From an uncultured Eubacteriales bacterium (lineage in GTDB: Bacteria; Bacillota; Clostridia; Oscillospirales; Oscillospiraceae), in assembly GCA_900552015.1 (NCBI GenBank), contig URXY01000007.1, positions 1-46,171 of the forward strand: a stretch of 46,171 bases of DNA, given 5' to 3'. Under the pieces are notes generated by a model. That model did not search any database, was not told where the DNA came from, and saw only the letters and a program-made list of their open reading frames with translations. The translations under genes and the position numbers were made by a program. This document shows, in pieces, positions 32,286-38,537 of the stretch (positions are counted from its first letter, which is position 1; the number at the start of each line of letters is the position of its first letter).

Positions 32286-32337
32286 TTTAATTCCCTTAAC
32301 CTATGTAGAAATTTAATTCCTTTAACCGATACAGAAA
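32286..32337 (-). repeat. Tandem 26-bp direct repeat between feoA and feoB
   Basis: Two adjacent 26-base copies (32286-32311 and 32312-32337) differ at 4 positions. On the minus strand each contains GGTTA-A-GGA-ATTAAA, close to GGTTAGGGAGATTAAA in the feo promoter operator. They sit just before the feoB ribosome site. Confidence 0.8.
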
Positions 32338-32341
32338 TCAA

Positions 32342-32563
32342 TTATTCAACTTCGATCATTTCGGTATCCGCCTTGCGCAGCGAAAGCTCGTAGCCGCGCA
32401 CGGTGACCTCCATCGGGTCGCCCAGGGGAGCTACCTTGCGGACATAGACCTCAACGCCCTTGGTGATGCCCATATCCATGATGCGGCGCTTGACAGGGCC
32501 CTCGCCATGGAGCTTGACGACCTTGACGGTCTCGCCGATCTTGACTTCACGCAATGTTTTCAT
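32342..32563 (-). CDS. feoA: FeoA family protein (second copy)
   Basis: 73 residues, SH3-like beta-barrel of FeoA: KIGETVKVVKLHGEGPVKRRIMDMG at the N-terminal half, ending in a RGYELSLRKADTEMIEV strand. FeoA proteins bind FeoB and modulate its G domain. ATG 32563 (MKTLREV) follows AGGAGAGAG; the longer frame lacks a site. It is 29 bases after the first feoA. Confidence 0.93.
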   Translation of the reverse strand: MKTLREVKIGETVKVVKLHGEGPVKRRIMDMGITKGVEVYVRKVAPLGDPMEVTVRGYELSLRKADTEMIEVE

Positions 32564-32592
32564 AATCTCTCTCCTTTTATTTGACAAAATGT

Positions 32593-32805
32593 TCAGATCA
32601 TGATCCTTCTTGCCATCTCTTCGCTGATGGCGACGCGGGCCTCCTTGACCTTGACGATGACGTTGCCGCCGAGCGACGACACGATGCTCACCGTTCCCCC
32701 GGCGACAAAGCCGAGATCCTCGAGGTGCTTTTTTACTTCAGGGCTGCCCCCGACCTTGCGGATCAGGTTCTCTTCGCCCGGATTTGCCAATGTAAGCGGC
32801 ATCAT
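32593..32805 (-). CDS. feoA: FeoA family protein (first copy)
   Basis: 70 residues, another SH3-like FeoA domain (HLEDLGFVAGGTVSIVSSLGGNVIVKVKEARVAI). It is diverged from the second copy, so this is an old duplication rather than a recent one. GGAGGG lies before two adjacent ATG codons (32805 and 32802). First gene of the feo operon; its promoter and operators lie at 32825-32944. Confidence 0.92.
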   Translation of the reverse strand: MMPLTLANPGEENLIRKVGGSPEVKKHLEDLGFVAGGTVSIVSSLGGNVIVKVKEARVAISEEMARRIMI

Positions 32806-32824
32806 TCCATATCCCTCCGCTTTC

Positions 32825-32842
32825 CGTTAGTATGGTCTAACG
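32825..32842. promoter_or_regulatory. Metalloregulator-type palindrome, site 1
   Basis: CGTTAG-TATGGT-CTAACG, perfect 6-bp arms, 20 bases upstream of the first feoA start. The arms are shared with the operator over the promoter. Confidence 0.6.
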
Positions 32843-32887
32843 CGCAGACGCCAAAACAGCATTTCCGCCGCTGTTTTGATTTCACGC

Positions 32888-32905
32888 AGTTAGCATTATT
32901 TAACT
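32888..32905. promoter_or_regulatory. Metalloregulator-type palindrome, site 2
   Basis: AGTTA-N8-TAACT, just downstream of the predicted feo transcription start; related to sites 1 and 3. Confidence 0.45.
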
Positions 32906-32912
32906 TTCGCCC

Positions 32913-32932
32913 GTTAGTTTAATCTCCCTAAC
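32913..32932. promoter_or_regulatory. Metalloregulator-type palindrome, site 3, over the feo promoter
   Basis: GTTAG-N10-CTAAC covers the -10 and the spacer of the feo promoter, the position expected for an iron-dependent repressor. The TTAG/CTAA arms recall DtxR/IdeR boxes. Confidence 0.65.
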
Positions 32933-32944
32933 CCATTTTGTCAA
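32916..32944 (-). promoter_or_regulatory. Promoter of the feo operon
   Basis: Minus strand TTGACA (32944-32939), 17-base spacer, TAAACT (32921-32916). Confidence 0.8.
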
Positions 32945-32987
32945 GGGGTTTTGTGAACATTTTTTTAATGCTTGCAATTTTAGTTAG

Positions 32988-33011
32988 AGTATGTTAACCT
33001 ATAAACATACT
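32988..33011. promoter_or_regulatory. Palindrome upstream of the DtxR-type regulator gene
   Basis: AGTATGTT-N8-AACATACT, perfect 8-bp arms, 26 bases before the regulator start and probably within its promoter. It fits autoregulation, or control by a different metal sensor such as an MntR-like protein. Confidence 0.65.
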
Positions 33012-33037
33012 TAATTGCGAAGTTGGTGAAACCGCAC

Positions 33038-33406
33038 ATGAAAATTCAAAAAGCCTCCGAGGACTATCTTGAGTCCATGCTGATGATGAAAGAGCAGCAC
33101 GGCTACATCCGCTCGGTCGACGTGGCCGACCATCTGGGCGTGACCAAGCCCAGCGTCACCTATGCCACCAAGCGCCTGCGTGAGAACGGTTACATTGAAA
33201 TGGACCGCGACGGTCTTATCACGCTGACCGACCGCGGTATGGCCATCGCCGCCAAGATGCTCGACCGCCACCACACGCTCACAAAGTTTCTCGTTGCCCT
33301 CGGCGTGGACCAGAAGACCGCCGAGGAAGACGCCTGCAAGATCGAGCACGACATCAGCCAGCAGACCTACGAGGCCATCTGCGAGCACGCGATGAAAAAT
33401 CTCTGA
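33038..33406 (+). CDS. DtxR/MntR family metal-dependent repressor
   Basis: 122 residues: an N-terminal winged HTH (EDYLESMLMMKEQHGYIRSVDVADHLGVTKPSV, about 6-40) and the metal-binding dimerisation helices (HHTLTKFLVALGV...EEDACKIEHDIS, about 75-112), with no C-terminal SH3 domain, so it is of MntR/short type. With Fe2+ or Mn2+ bound such proteins repress metal uptake. It is divergent from feoAAB, with TTAG/CTAA palindromes between, so it is the likely feo repressor. Upstream in-frame TTG and GTG codons could add five residues; no strong ribosome site decides the start. Confidence 0.92.
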   Translation: MKIQKASEDYLESMLMMKEQHGYIRSVDVADHLGVTKPSVTYATKRLRENGYIEMDRDGLITLTDRGMAIAAKMLDRHHTLTKFLVALGVDQKTAEEDACKIEHDISQQTYEAICEHAMKNL

Positions 33407-33441
33407 GCGTCTCCCCATCCCTTCTGAACACTGCATCAAAA

Positions 33442-33481
33442 AAAAGCGCCATGCACCGCAATGAAGGTGCATGGCGCTTTT
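33442..33481. terminator. Bidirectional terminator
   Basis: AAAAGCGCCATGCACC, 8-base loop, GGTGCATGGCGCTTTT, between the convergent regulator gene and dsdA. Confidence 0.93.
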
Positions 33482-33492
33482 CGTATTCGATC

Positions 33493-34779
33493 TCACGCGT
33501 TCAGGAGCTTTTCCCGCTCGCTCTGCGGGACGAGCGCGCCGCCCGTCGCCCAGACGAGATGCGTGACGTTCCCGCGCGGCGTACCGCCAAGGACGGCGTC
33601 CGCCGCCTCGTGAAAGCGCGCGGGGCCGATGAAGGCTGCGCAGGCCGACGGCTCGGCAAATATGCCTTCACTCTCATGCAGGGCGCGGAGATAGGGCACA
33701 AGGCGCTCATCCGCGACGGTAAATCCACCCGCGGCAAGGTGCCCGGCCATCTCCACCGCAAGCGCCGAGGGACGGCTGACGGCAAGGCCGTCCGCCGCCG
33801 TGCGTCCGGTCAGGCCGATATCCTGCACGCAGATACCGCTGCCCACGCCGCTCGAAAGGCCGAGCAGCATACAGGGCGCTTCCGTCGGCTCGACGAAAAA
33901 GACGTGGACCTGATCGCCGAATTCCTGCTTGAGTCCAAAGCAGATACCGCCCGGCGCGCCGCCGACGCCGCAGGGTATATAAACGCACAGCGGGTGCTCT
34001 TTGTCGACCGCGATCTGCTGCTCAGTGAGCTGCGCTTTGAGCCGGCGCGCCGCCGCGGCATAGCCGAGGAAGAGGTCGCGGGAATTTTCATCGTCAACGA
34101 AGTGGCTCATCGGGTCCTCCGATGCGCGTTCTCTTCCCTTTGCGACCGCATAGGAGTAGTCCGCACCGTATTCGAGCACTGTTACGCCCTTTTCGCGCAG
34201 AAGGTCCTTCTTCCACTGCTTCGCGTCCGCGCTCATGTGGACCGTGACCTGATAGCCGAGCGCCGCGCCGAGGATGCCGATGCTCAGCCCCAGATTGCCT
34301 GTGGAGCCGACATGCAGGCTGTAGCGCGAGAAGAACGCGCGGAACGCCTGTGTCGCAAAGACGCTGTAGTCGTCGCGCCGCTCAACGAGCCTGTGCGCAA
34401 GCGCGATATCCTCAGTGTGCTTCAGGACCTCGTAGCAGCCGCCGCGCGCCTTGACGCTGCCGGCGACCGGCAGGTCACAGTCGCGCTTGAGAAAAAGCCG
34501 TCCCGCAAGGTCCGCTCCCTCGCTGTCGTTCAGCCATGCGCGCATGGCAGGGATCTCCGTCAGCGGGGACTCGATGAGTCCGCGGTCCTTCGCGGTCTCG
34601 GGAAACGCTTTTTTGATAAAGGGTGCAAAGCGCTCCATGCGCGCTTCGGCGTCATCCACGTCCGCGCGCGTGAGCGGCAGGGCGGCAAGAACGCTCTCGG
34701 CGCTCTCTGTCTGCTTTTCGACCCAGACGCTCTCGGTGCGCTGCTGCATCGCGAGCACAAATTCCTTATCGTTCAGCAT
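33493..34779 (-). CDS. dsdA: D-serine ammonia-lyase
   Basis: 428 residues, a fold-type II PLP enzyme that deaminates D-serine to pyruvate and ammonia. The PLP lysine lies in LPVAGSVKARGG (about 112), with the substrate loop GSTGNLGLS (about 165) and the phosphate-binding glycine loop PCGVGGAPGG (about 275). Length and motifs are those of DsdA rather than of threonine dehydratase or serine racemase. ATG 34779 follows CAGGAGACG and overlaps the yvcK stop by 14 bases, so the two are co-translated. The YvcK-DsdA pairing is not a standard neighbourhood. Confidence 0.93.
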   Translation of the reverse strand: MLNDKEFVLAMQQRTESVWVEKQTESAESVLAALPLTRADVDDAEARMERFAPFIKKAFPETAKDRGLIESPLTEIPAMRAWLNDSEGADLAGRLFLKRDCDLPVAGSVKARGGCYEVLKHTEDIALAHRLVERRDDYSVFATQAFRAFFSRYSLHVGSTGNLGLSIGILGAALGYQVTVHMSADAKQWKKDLLREKGVTVLEYGADYSYAVAKGRERASEDPMSHFVDDENSRDLFLGYAAAARRLKAQLTEQQIAVDKEHPLCVYIPCGVGGAPGGICFGLKQEFGDQVHVFFVEPTEAPCMLLGLSSGVGSGICVQDIGLTGRTAADGLAVSRPSALAVEMAGHLAAGGFTVADERLVPYLRALHESEGIFAEPSACAAFIGPARFHEAADAVLGGTPRGNVTHLVWATGGALVPQSEREKLLNA

Positions 34780-35830
34780 GATGGTTCGTCTCCTGTTCCT
34801 CTGTAATGTACTGTTGGGTGCCGCGATAGATGCGCACAGTGCGCTCGCGGTAAAGCTCCATGATCGCCCGCGCGAGCAGCGCGGGGTCGTGGCGGGCGTA
34901 GCCGCCCGCCGCTGAAAGGAGCGGATATTCAGCAAGCGCGATCCCCATTTGGGCGATGCGCTCACGATCGATGCGCAGAAGCTCCGCATCCTCAGCGCTG
35001 TAGCGTGCGGCAAGCTCCCGCGGGATGGGCGCGCTGTTGGCAAGGCAAAGGTCAATGAGCCCCTCGTGTCCGTGGCGCAGCAGCGCCTCCAAATGGTCGG
35101 CGGCGGTGTAGCCCTCGGTCTCGCCGTCCTGCGTCATGATGTTGCAGATATAAAACGTCTGCGCGCGGGACGAGCGGATGGCGTCCGCTACACCGCCGAC
35201 GAGCAGGTTCGGGATCACGCTCGTGTAGAGGCTGCCTGGTCCGAGCAGAATGAGGTCCGCCTCCTCAATGGCGCGCAGCGCGTCGGGCAGCGCCTTCGGG
35301 TGCTCCGGCAGAAGTGAGACGTGATGGATACGGCAGTCCTGCTGCTTTTTCGCGCTGAAGATACTCGATTCGCCCACGACGCGCGCGCCGTTTTCAAACA
35401 CAGCCTCGAGCTGCACGTCGGTATTAGTCACCGGCAGCACACGGCCGGAGATGGCCAGCACCTGTCCCATCATGGCGACCGCCTCTTCAAAGCTGCCTGC
35501 CATGCCGTTGAGCGCAGCGAGCAGAAGGTTGCCGAACGACTGGCCGCGCAGTTGTCCTTCCGGGAAGCGGTAATCGAGCAGCTTTTCCATCACAGGCTCG
35601 GTATTTGCGAGCGCCTGCATACACTGCCGCACATCTCCCGGCGGCAGGATGCCCATGTCGCGGCGCAGCACGCCGCTGCCGCCATCGTCTGCGACAGTGA
35701 CGATGGCCGTCAGCCGGTCTGTATATTTTTTCAATCCGCGCAGCATCGTGGAAAGGCCCGTTCCGCCGCCGACGGCGACGATCTTCGGCCCTGTCGGTGC
35801 GCGTGACGAAGGTGGAATATCGTATATCAT
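34766..35830 (-). CDS. yvcK: YvcK family protein (CofD-like, gluconeogenic growth factor)
   Basis: 354 residues. The family start KIVAVGGGTGLSTMLRGLK (about 16-34), VADDGGSGVLR (about 47) and LLGPGSLYTSVIPNLLV (about 205) are present. YvcK binds UDP-sugars and is needed for growth on gluconeogenic carbon and for cell-wall homeostasis. In most Firmicutes it sits in rapZ-yvcK-whiA; here neither neighbour is present and dsdA overlaps its end. AAGGGG precedes ATG 35830. An extended -10 (TGT-TATACT, 35900-35895) overlaps the divergent reductase promoter. Confidence 0.95.
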   Translation of the reverse strand: MIYDIPPSSRAPTGPKIVAVGGGTGLSTMLRGLKKYTDRLTAIVTVADDGGSGVLRRDMGILPPGDVRQCMQALANTEPVMEKLLDYRFPEGQLRGQSFGNLLLAALNGMAGSFEEAVAMMGQVLAISGRVLPVTNTDVQLEAVFENGARVVGESSIFSAKKQQDCRIHHVSLLPEHPKALPDALRAIEEADLILLGPGSLYTSVIPNLLVGGVADAIRSSRAQTFYICNIMTQDGETEGYTAADHLEALLRHGHEGLIDLCLANSAPIPRELAARYSAEDAELLRIDRERIAQMGIALAEYPLLSAAGGYARHDPALLARAIMELYRERTVRIYRGTQQYITEEQETNHHAER

Positions 35831-35890
35831 AGGGAAATATCCCCTTAAACTTGATTTTTATCGAACAAAATGCCCGTTCGGAAATAGTCC

Positions 35891-35919
35891 TTGTAGTATA
35901 ACAGGCTTTCGTGTAAAAT
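35891..35919 (+). promoter_or_regulatory. Promoter of the aldo/keto reductase gene
   Basis: TTGTAG (35891-35896), 17-base spacer, TAAAAT (35914-35919). On the other strand the same DNA holds the yvcK extended -10 (35895-35900), so the divergent promoters overlap face to face. Confidence 0.6.
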
Positions 35920-35963
35920 GGAAGAGGCAAGCAGGACAAGTTTTTCCATTTTAGCGGAGAAAA

Positions 35964-37091
35964 ATGACAATGTTATACAAAAAGTTTCAGGATATCGAGC
36001 TTTCCGCGCTGGGACTCGGCTGTATGCGCTTCCCCGTCCTGAACGGCGATGACGGCCAGATCGACGAATCGCAGGCAGAGACCATCGTGCGCTATGCGAT
36101 GGAGCACGGTGTGAACTATTATGACACCGCGTGGCCCTATCACAAGGGGCAGTCCGAGCCGGTGATAGGCCGCATTTTGAGTAAATACCCGCGCGAGGCG
36201 TACTATCTTGCCACAAAGTTCCCCGGCTATCTGACAGAGAACTTTCCCAAGGCGGAGGAAATTTTCGCGTCTCAGCTTGAGCGCTGCCAGGTGGACTATT
36301 TCGATTTCTACCTCTTCCACAGCGTGAGCGACGGCAACATCGACGGCTATCTTGACCCTAAATACGGCATCATCGACTTTTTCCGCGCGCAGAAGAAGGC
36401 CGGCCGCATCCGTCACCTCGGTTTTTCCACACATGGCAGTCTTGAGACCGTCAAGCGCTTTTTGGATGCCTTCCCCGAGGCGGAATTCTGCCAGATCCAG
36501 CTCAACTATATGGATTGGACGTTCCAGCGCGCACAGGATAAGGTGCAGCTCCTGCGTGAGCGCGGCATCCCCATTTGGGTCATGGAGCCCGTGCGCGGTG
36601 GCCGGCTCGCCTCGCTCGACGAGGCTTCGGAGACGACGCTCCACACACTGCAAAGCGAGGAGAGCATCCCCGCGTGGGCCTTCCGCTTTTTGCAGAGCAT
36701 TGACGGCATCGGCATGGTGCTCTCAGGCATGTCGAATTTTGAACAATTGCAGGATAACATCAAGACCATGTCCGAGTCAAAGCCTCTCTCCCCCACCGAA
36801 ATGGAAATGCTGCTCTGCATTGCGCAGGAGCTGACACGCCGCACGGCAGTCCCCTGCACGCGCTGCCGCTACTGCGTGGAAAAATGCCCGAAAAAGCTCG
36901 ACATTCCCTCCCTTCTCGCACTCTACAACCGAAAAGTCGCAAAAGAGGATATCCGCAGCGAGCTCGCCGGCATCCCTGCTGAAAAGCAGCCGATGTCCTG
37001 CGTTGCCTGTCATAGCTGTGAAAAGGTCTGCCCGCAGGGCATCAAGATCGCGACGGTCATGGACCGTTTTACGCACCTGCTGCACGGCTGA
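35964..37091 (+). CDS. Aldo/keto reductase with C-terminal 4Fe-4S ferredoxin domain
   Basis: 375 residues. The aldo/keto reductase barrel has LGLGCMRFP (about 14), the catalytic Asp/Tyr region NYYDTAWPYHKGQSE (about 52), lysine in ATKFPG and histidine in FHSVSD. After about residue 285 comes a ferredoxin-like tail with CTRCRYCVEKCP and CVACHSCEKVCPQG, enough for two 4Fe-4S clusters. Such fusions are common in anaerobic Firmicutes, where the clusters may replace or feed NAD(P)H. The substrate is unknown. GGAG precedes ATG 35964; the ATG two codons later is an alternative. Confidence 0.93.
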   Translation: MTMLYKKFQDIELSALGLGCMRFPVLNGDDGQIDESQAETIVRYAMEHGVNYYDTAWPYHKGQSEPVIGRILSKYPREAYYLATKFPGYLTENFPKAEEIFASQLERCQVDYFDFYLFHSVSDGNIDGYLDPKYGIIDFFRAQKKAGRIRHLGFSTHGSLETVKRFLDAFPEAEFCQIQLNYMDWTFQRAQDKVQLLRERGIPIWVMEPVRGGRLASLDEASETTLHTLQSEESIPAWAFRFLQSIDGIGMVLSGMSNFEQLQDNIKTMSESKPLSPTEMEMLLCIAQELTRRTAVPCTRCRYCVEKCPKKLDIPSLLALYNRKVAKEDIRSELAGIPAEKQPMSCVACHSCEKVCPQGIKIATVMDRFTHLLHG

Positions 37092-37094
37092 GCG

Positions 37095-37123
37095 TTGCGT
37101 TTTTTGTCCGTTTATGATAAGAT
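37095..37123 (+). promoter_or_regulatory. Promoter before the thioesterase gene
   Basis: TTGCGT, 17-base spacer, TAAGAT; it begins 4 bases after the reductase stop. Confidence 0.5.
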
Positions 37124-37157
37124 GAGCCGGAAAATCATCAGAAGGAGTCATTTTCCC

Positions 37158-37595
37158 ATGGAGCAGACTGAGATCGTCAATCAGGCGGAGGCGCTGGACG
37201 AAAAGAACGCCTTCGCCGTCTACAACCATATCGAATCAGAATTTGTTGAGCCGGACCACGCTATTTTTCGCCTGAACATCCGCCCCGAAAGCAAGAATCC
37301 CTATGGCGTAGTGCACGGCAGCGCCATCTACACGATGGCCGACAACGCGACAGGCTATGCCGCCCACTCAGACGGCCGATCCTACGTGACGCAGACCAGC
37401 TCGATGCACTTTCTTCGCAACCAGACGCACGGCATCGTGCGCGCGGACGCGAGGGTGCGTCACCGCGGACACGCGACCTGTCTTGTAGACGTGGATATCC
37501 TCGGTGAGGGCGGGAAGCTCCTTGCCACGGGTGAGTTTACATATTTCTGCGTTGATCCCGCGCTCATGGCGAAAAAGGCCGAAGAACAGCACTGA
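37158..37595 (+). CDS. PaaI-type hotdog-fold thioesterase
   Basis: 145 residues. The hotdog signature NPYGVVHGSAIYTMADNATGYAA (about 44-66) includes the HGG-like HGS and the acidic MADNA residue used for thioester hydrolysis. Members hydrolyse acyl-CoA or aryl-CoA thioesters; the acyl group is unknown. AAGGAG lies 10 bases before ATG 37158. The DUF3783 gene follows by 18 bases. Confidence 0.92.
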   Translation: MEQTEIVNQAEALDEKNAFAVYNHIESEFVEPDHAIFRLNIRPESKNPYGVVHGSAIYTMADNATGYAAHSDGRSYVTQTSSMHFLRNQTHGIVRADARVRHRGHATCLVDVDILGEGGKLLATGEFTYFCVDPALMAKKAEEQH

Positions 37596-37613
37596 ACGGA
37601 AAGGAGCCAGATC

Positions 37614-38021
37614 ATGGCGACGGCATTGCTTTTTAACTTCACCGACGCACAGAAGCTGCAAAAGGTCCGCTTCGTGCTCTTCAAGCTCGGCATCGCCGGG
37701 TGCGTCGTGGACGCAGCGGACTTTGGTCAGCCGGTCGGGTATCTCTGTGGGCTCGAGGGCTTCTCCCTCGCCGAGCAGGAAGACGAGGGCAGCTTTTCTG
37801 ACGAGATGCTGGTGCTGTGCGGTCTTTCCGGTGCGCAACTCGACGGTCTTCTGACCGCGCTTCGCCGCAGCCGCGCCGTTGTGGCGCTCAAGGCGGTCGT
37901 AACGGAGAAAAATGCGTCGTGGAGCGCTAAAAAGCTACACGATGAGATACGTCAGGAGCACGAGGCCATGAAGGGCATTCGCGCCAAAGATGCGGAAAAA
38001 CGGTCCGCACACCACAAATAA
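37614..38021 (+). CDS. DUF3783 family protein
   Basis: 135 residues of a small Firmicute family of unknown function. A compact alpha/beta N-terminal half (TALLFNFTDAQKLQKVRFVL) and an inner motif LVLCGLSGAQLDGLL precede the conserved stretch VALKAVVTEKNASW. The charged C-terminus (RQEHEAMKGIRAKDAEKR) is probably helical. GGAAAGGAG lies before ATG 37614; likely co-transcribed with the thioesterase. Confidence 0.88.
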   Translation: MATALLFNFTDAQKLQKVRFVLFKLGIAGCVVDAADFGQPVGYLCGLEGFSLAEQEDEGSFSDEMLVLCGLSGAQLDGLLTALRRSRAVVALKAVVTEKNASWSAKKLHDEIRQEHEAMKGIRAKDAEKRSAHHK

Positions 38022-38024
38022 TCC

Positions 38025-38053
38025 TTGCAACCGCGCCGAGCAGGCGGTATAAT
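38025..38053 (+). promoter_or_regulatory. Near-consensus promoter of an unannotated short transcript
   Basis: TTGCAA (38025-38030), 17-base spacer, TATAAT (38048-38053). The predicted start falls within the hairpin at 38055-38080. Confidence 0.6.
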
Positions 38054-38054
38054 A

Positions 38055-38080
38055 GCAGGGCTTCGTGAATGAAGCCCTGC
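38055..38080 (+). repeat. 10-bp perfect hairpin at the promoter exit
   Basis: GCAGGGCTTC, loop GTGAAT, GAAGCCCTGC, then GTTTGCGGG. There is no long U-run; it may also serve as a weak terminator for the DUF3783 gene. Confidence 0.6.
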
Positions 38081-38160
38081 GTTTGCGGGACTTATCCCGA
38101 TTGCTGAAAATGGCACAAAAGCGGCTTTGACCACATAAATGACCACAGACAGAAAAATCT

Positions 38161-38188
38161 TTGATTTTCTCCCCTGCCGTGGTATAAT
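38161..38188 (+). promoter_or_regulatory. Promoter of the tRNA-Pro region
   Basis: TTGATT (38161-38166), 16-base spacer ending TGG, TATAAT (38183-38188). It lies 16 bases upstream of the degenerate tRNA and about 210 bases upstream of the intact tRNA-Pro. Confidence 0.7.
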
Positions 38189-38204
38189 GGCAAAAATTGA
38201 ATAT

Positions 38205-38278
38205 CCAGGTATAGCGAAGTTGGTAGCGCGCCTGGTTTGGGAGCGGGTCGCTCCCCCTTCAAGCTGGAAAATACCGTG
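38205..38278 (+). pseudogene. Degenerate tRNA-Pro(TGG)-like sequence
   Basis: The first 43 bases align closely with the intact tRNA-Pro downstream: a 5' acceptor-like CCAGGTA, D-arm GCGA-AGTTGGTA-GCGC (last pair broken) and an anticodon arm with loop TTTGGGA, anticodon TGG at 38238-38240. The 3' half does not fold: no T-stem and no matching acceptor strand, although a TTCAAG and a TACC remain. It is either a decayed copy or a tRNA-like RNA expressed from the strong promoter at 38161-38188. Confidence 0.65.
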
Positions 38279-38396
38279 TCCGCAATCCCTTGATACGCCT
38301 GCGATACAGGCATTTCCCCCGCAAGTCGAGGTGGTCAAAAAAACCGCCTGACCACATGTTTGACCACATCTGGTGCAAAACTGAATTACCAAAAAT
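38279..38396. other. Non-coding stretch between pseudo-tRNA and tRNA-Pro
   Basis: No supported ORF. It contains GCCTGCGATACAGGC, a small hairpin, and the second TGACCACA repeat. Frames across it are antisense shadows of the tRNA. Probably scar DNA of earlier integration events. Confidence 0.4.
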
Positions 38397-38472
38397 CCGG
38401 GATTAGCGCAGTTGGTAGCGCGCTTGCTTTGGGAGCAAGATGCCGGGAGTTCGAGTCTCCCATCTCGGACCA
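38397..38472 (+). tRNA. tRNA-Pro (anticodon TGG)
   Basis: Complete 76-base cloverleaf with encoded CCA. Acceptor CCGGGAT pairs with ATCTCGG, D-arm GCGC/GCGC, anticodon stem CTTGC/GCAAG with loop TTTGGGA (anticodon TGG at 38430-38432), T-arm GGGAG-TTCGAGT-CTCCC. It reads CCA-bearing codons with wobble. Its 3' end marks the likely insertion point of the mobile island to the right. Confidence 0.97.
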
Positions 38473-38513
38473 CAGCCCCTGAAATCGTTCGATTTCAGGG
38501 GCTGTTTTCTTAT
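38473..38513 (+). terminator. Terminator of tRNA-Pro
   Basis: CAGCCCCTGAAATC, loop GTTC, GATTTCAGGGGCTG, then TTTTCTT, directly after the tRNA CCA. Confidence 0.93.
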
Positions 38514-38537
38514 TTGAACATATAATTCTTTGAACAG

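Larger units (their letters stand above)
38128..38368. repeat. Repeated TGACCACA-type motifs flanking the pseudo-tRNA
   Basis: TGACCACAT-AAA-TGACCACA at 38128-38147 and TGACCACAT-GTT-TGACCACA at 38349-38368. Two 20-base near-identical units in the same orientation, about 220 bases apart, bracket the degenerate tRNA. They could be arm-type recombinase sites or remnants of an integrated element's edge. Confidence 0.6.

Noticed and set aside
29777..32290. 837-codon plus-strand frame covering all of feoB
   Set aside because: A striking length, but it mirrors FeoB on the opposite strand, has no recognisable motif, and arises from strong codon bias.
32825..32944. Fur box in front of feo
   Set aside because: No 7-1-7 GATAATGAT-type repeat; the dyads are TTAG/CTAA type, and the adjacent regulator is DtxR-like.
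37952..38473. 173-codon minus-strand frame across both tRNA-Pro sequences
   Set aside because: Its start (MVRDGRLELPASCSQ) is the well-known artefact of translating a tRNA antisense.
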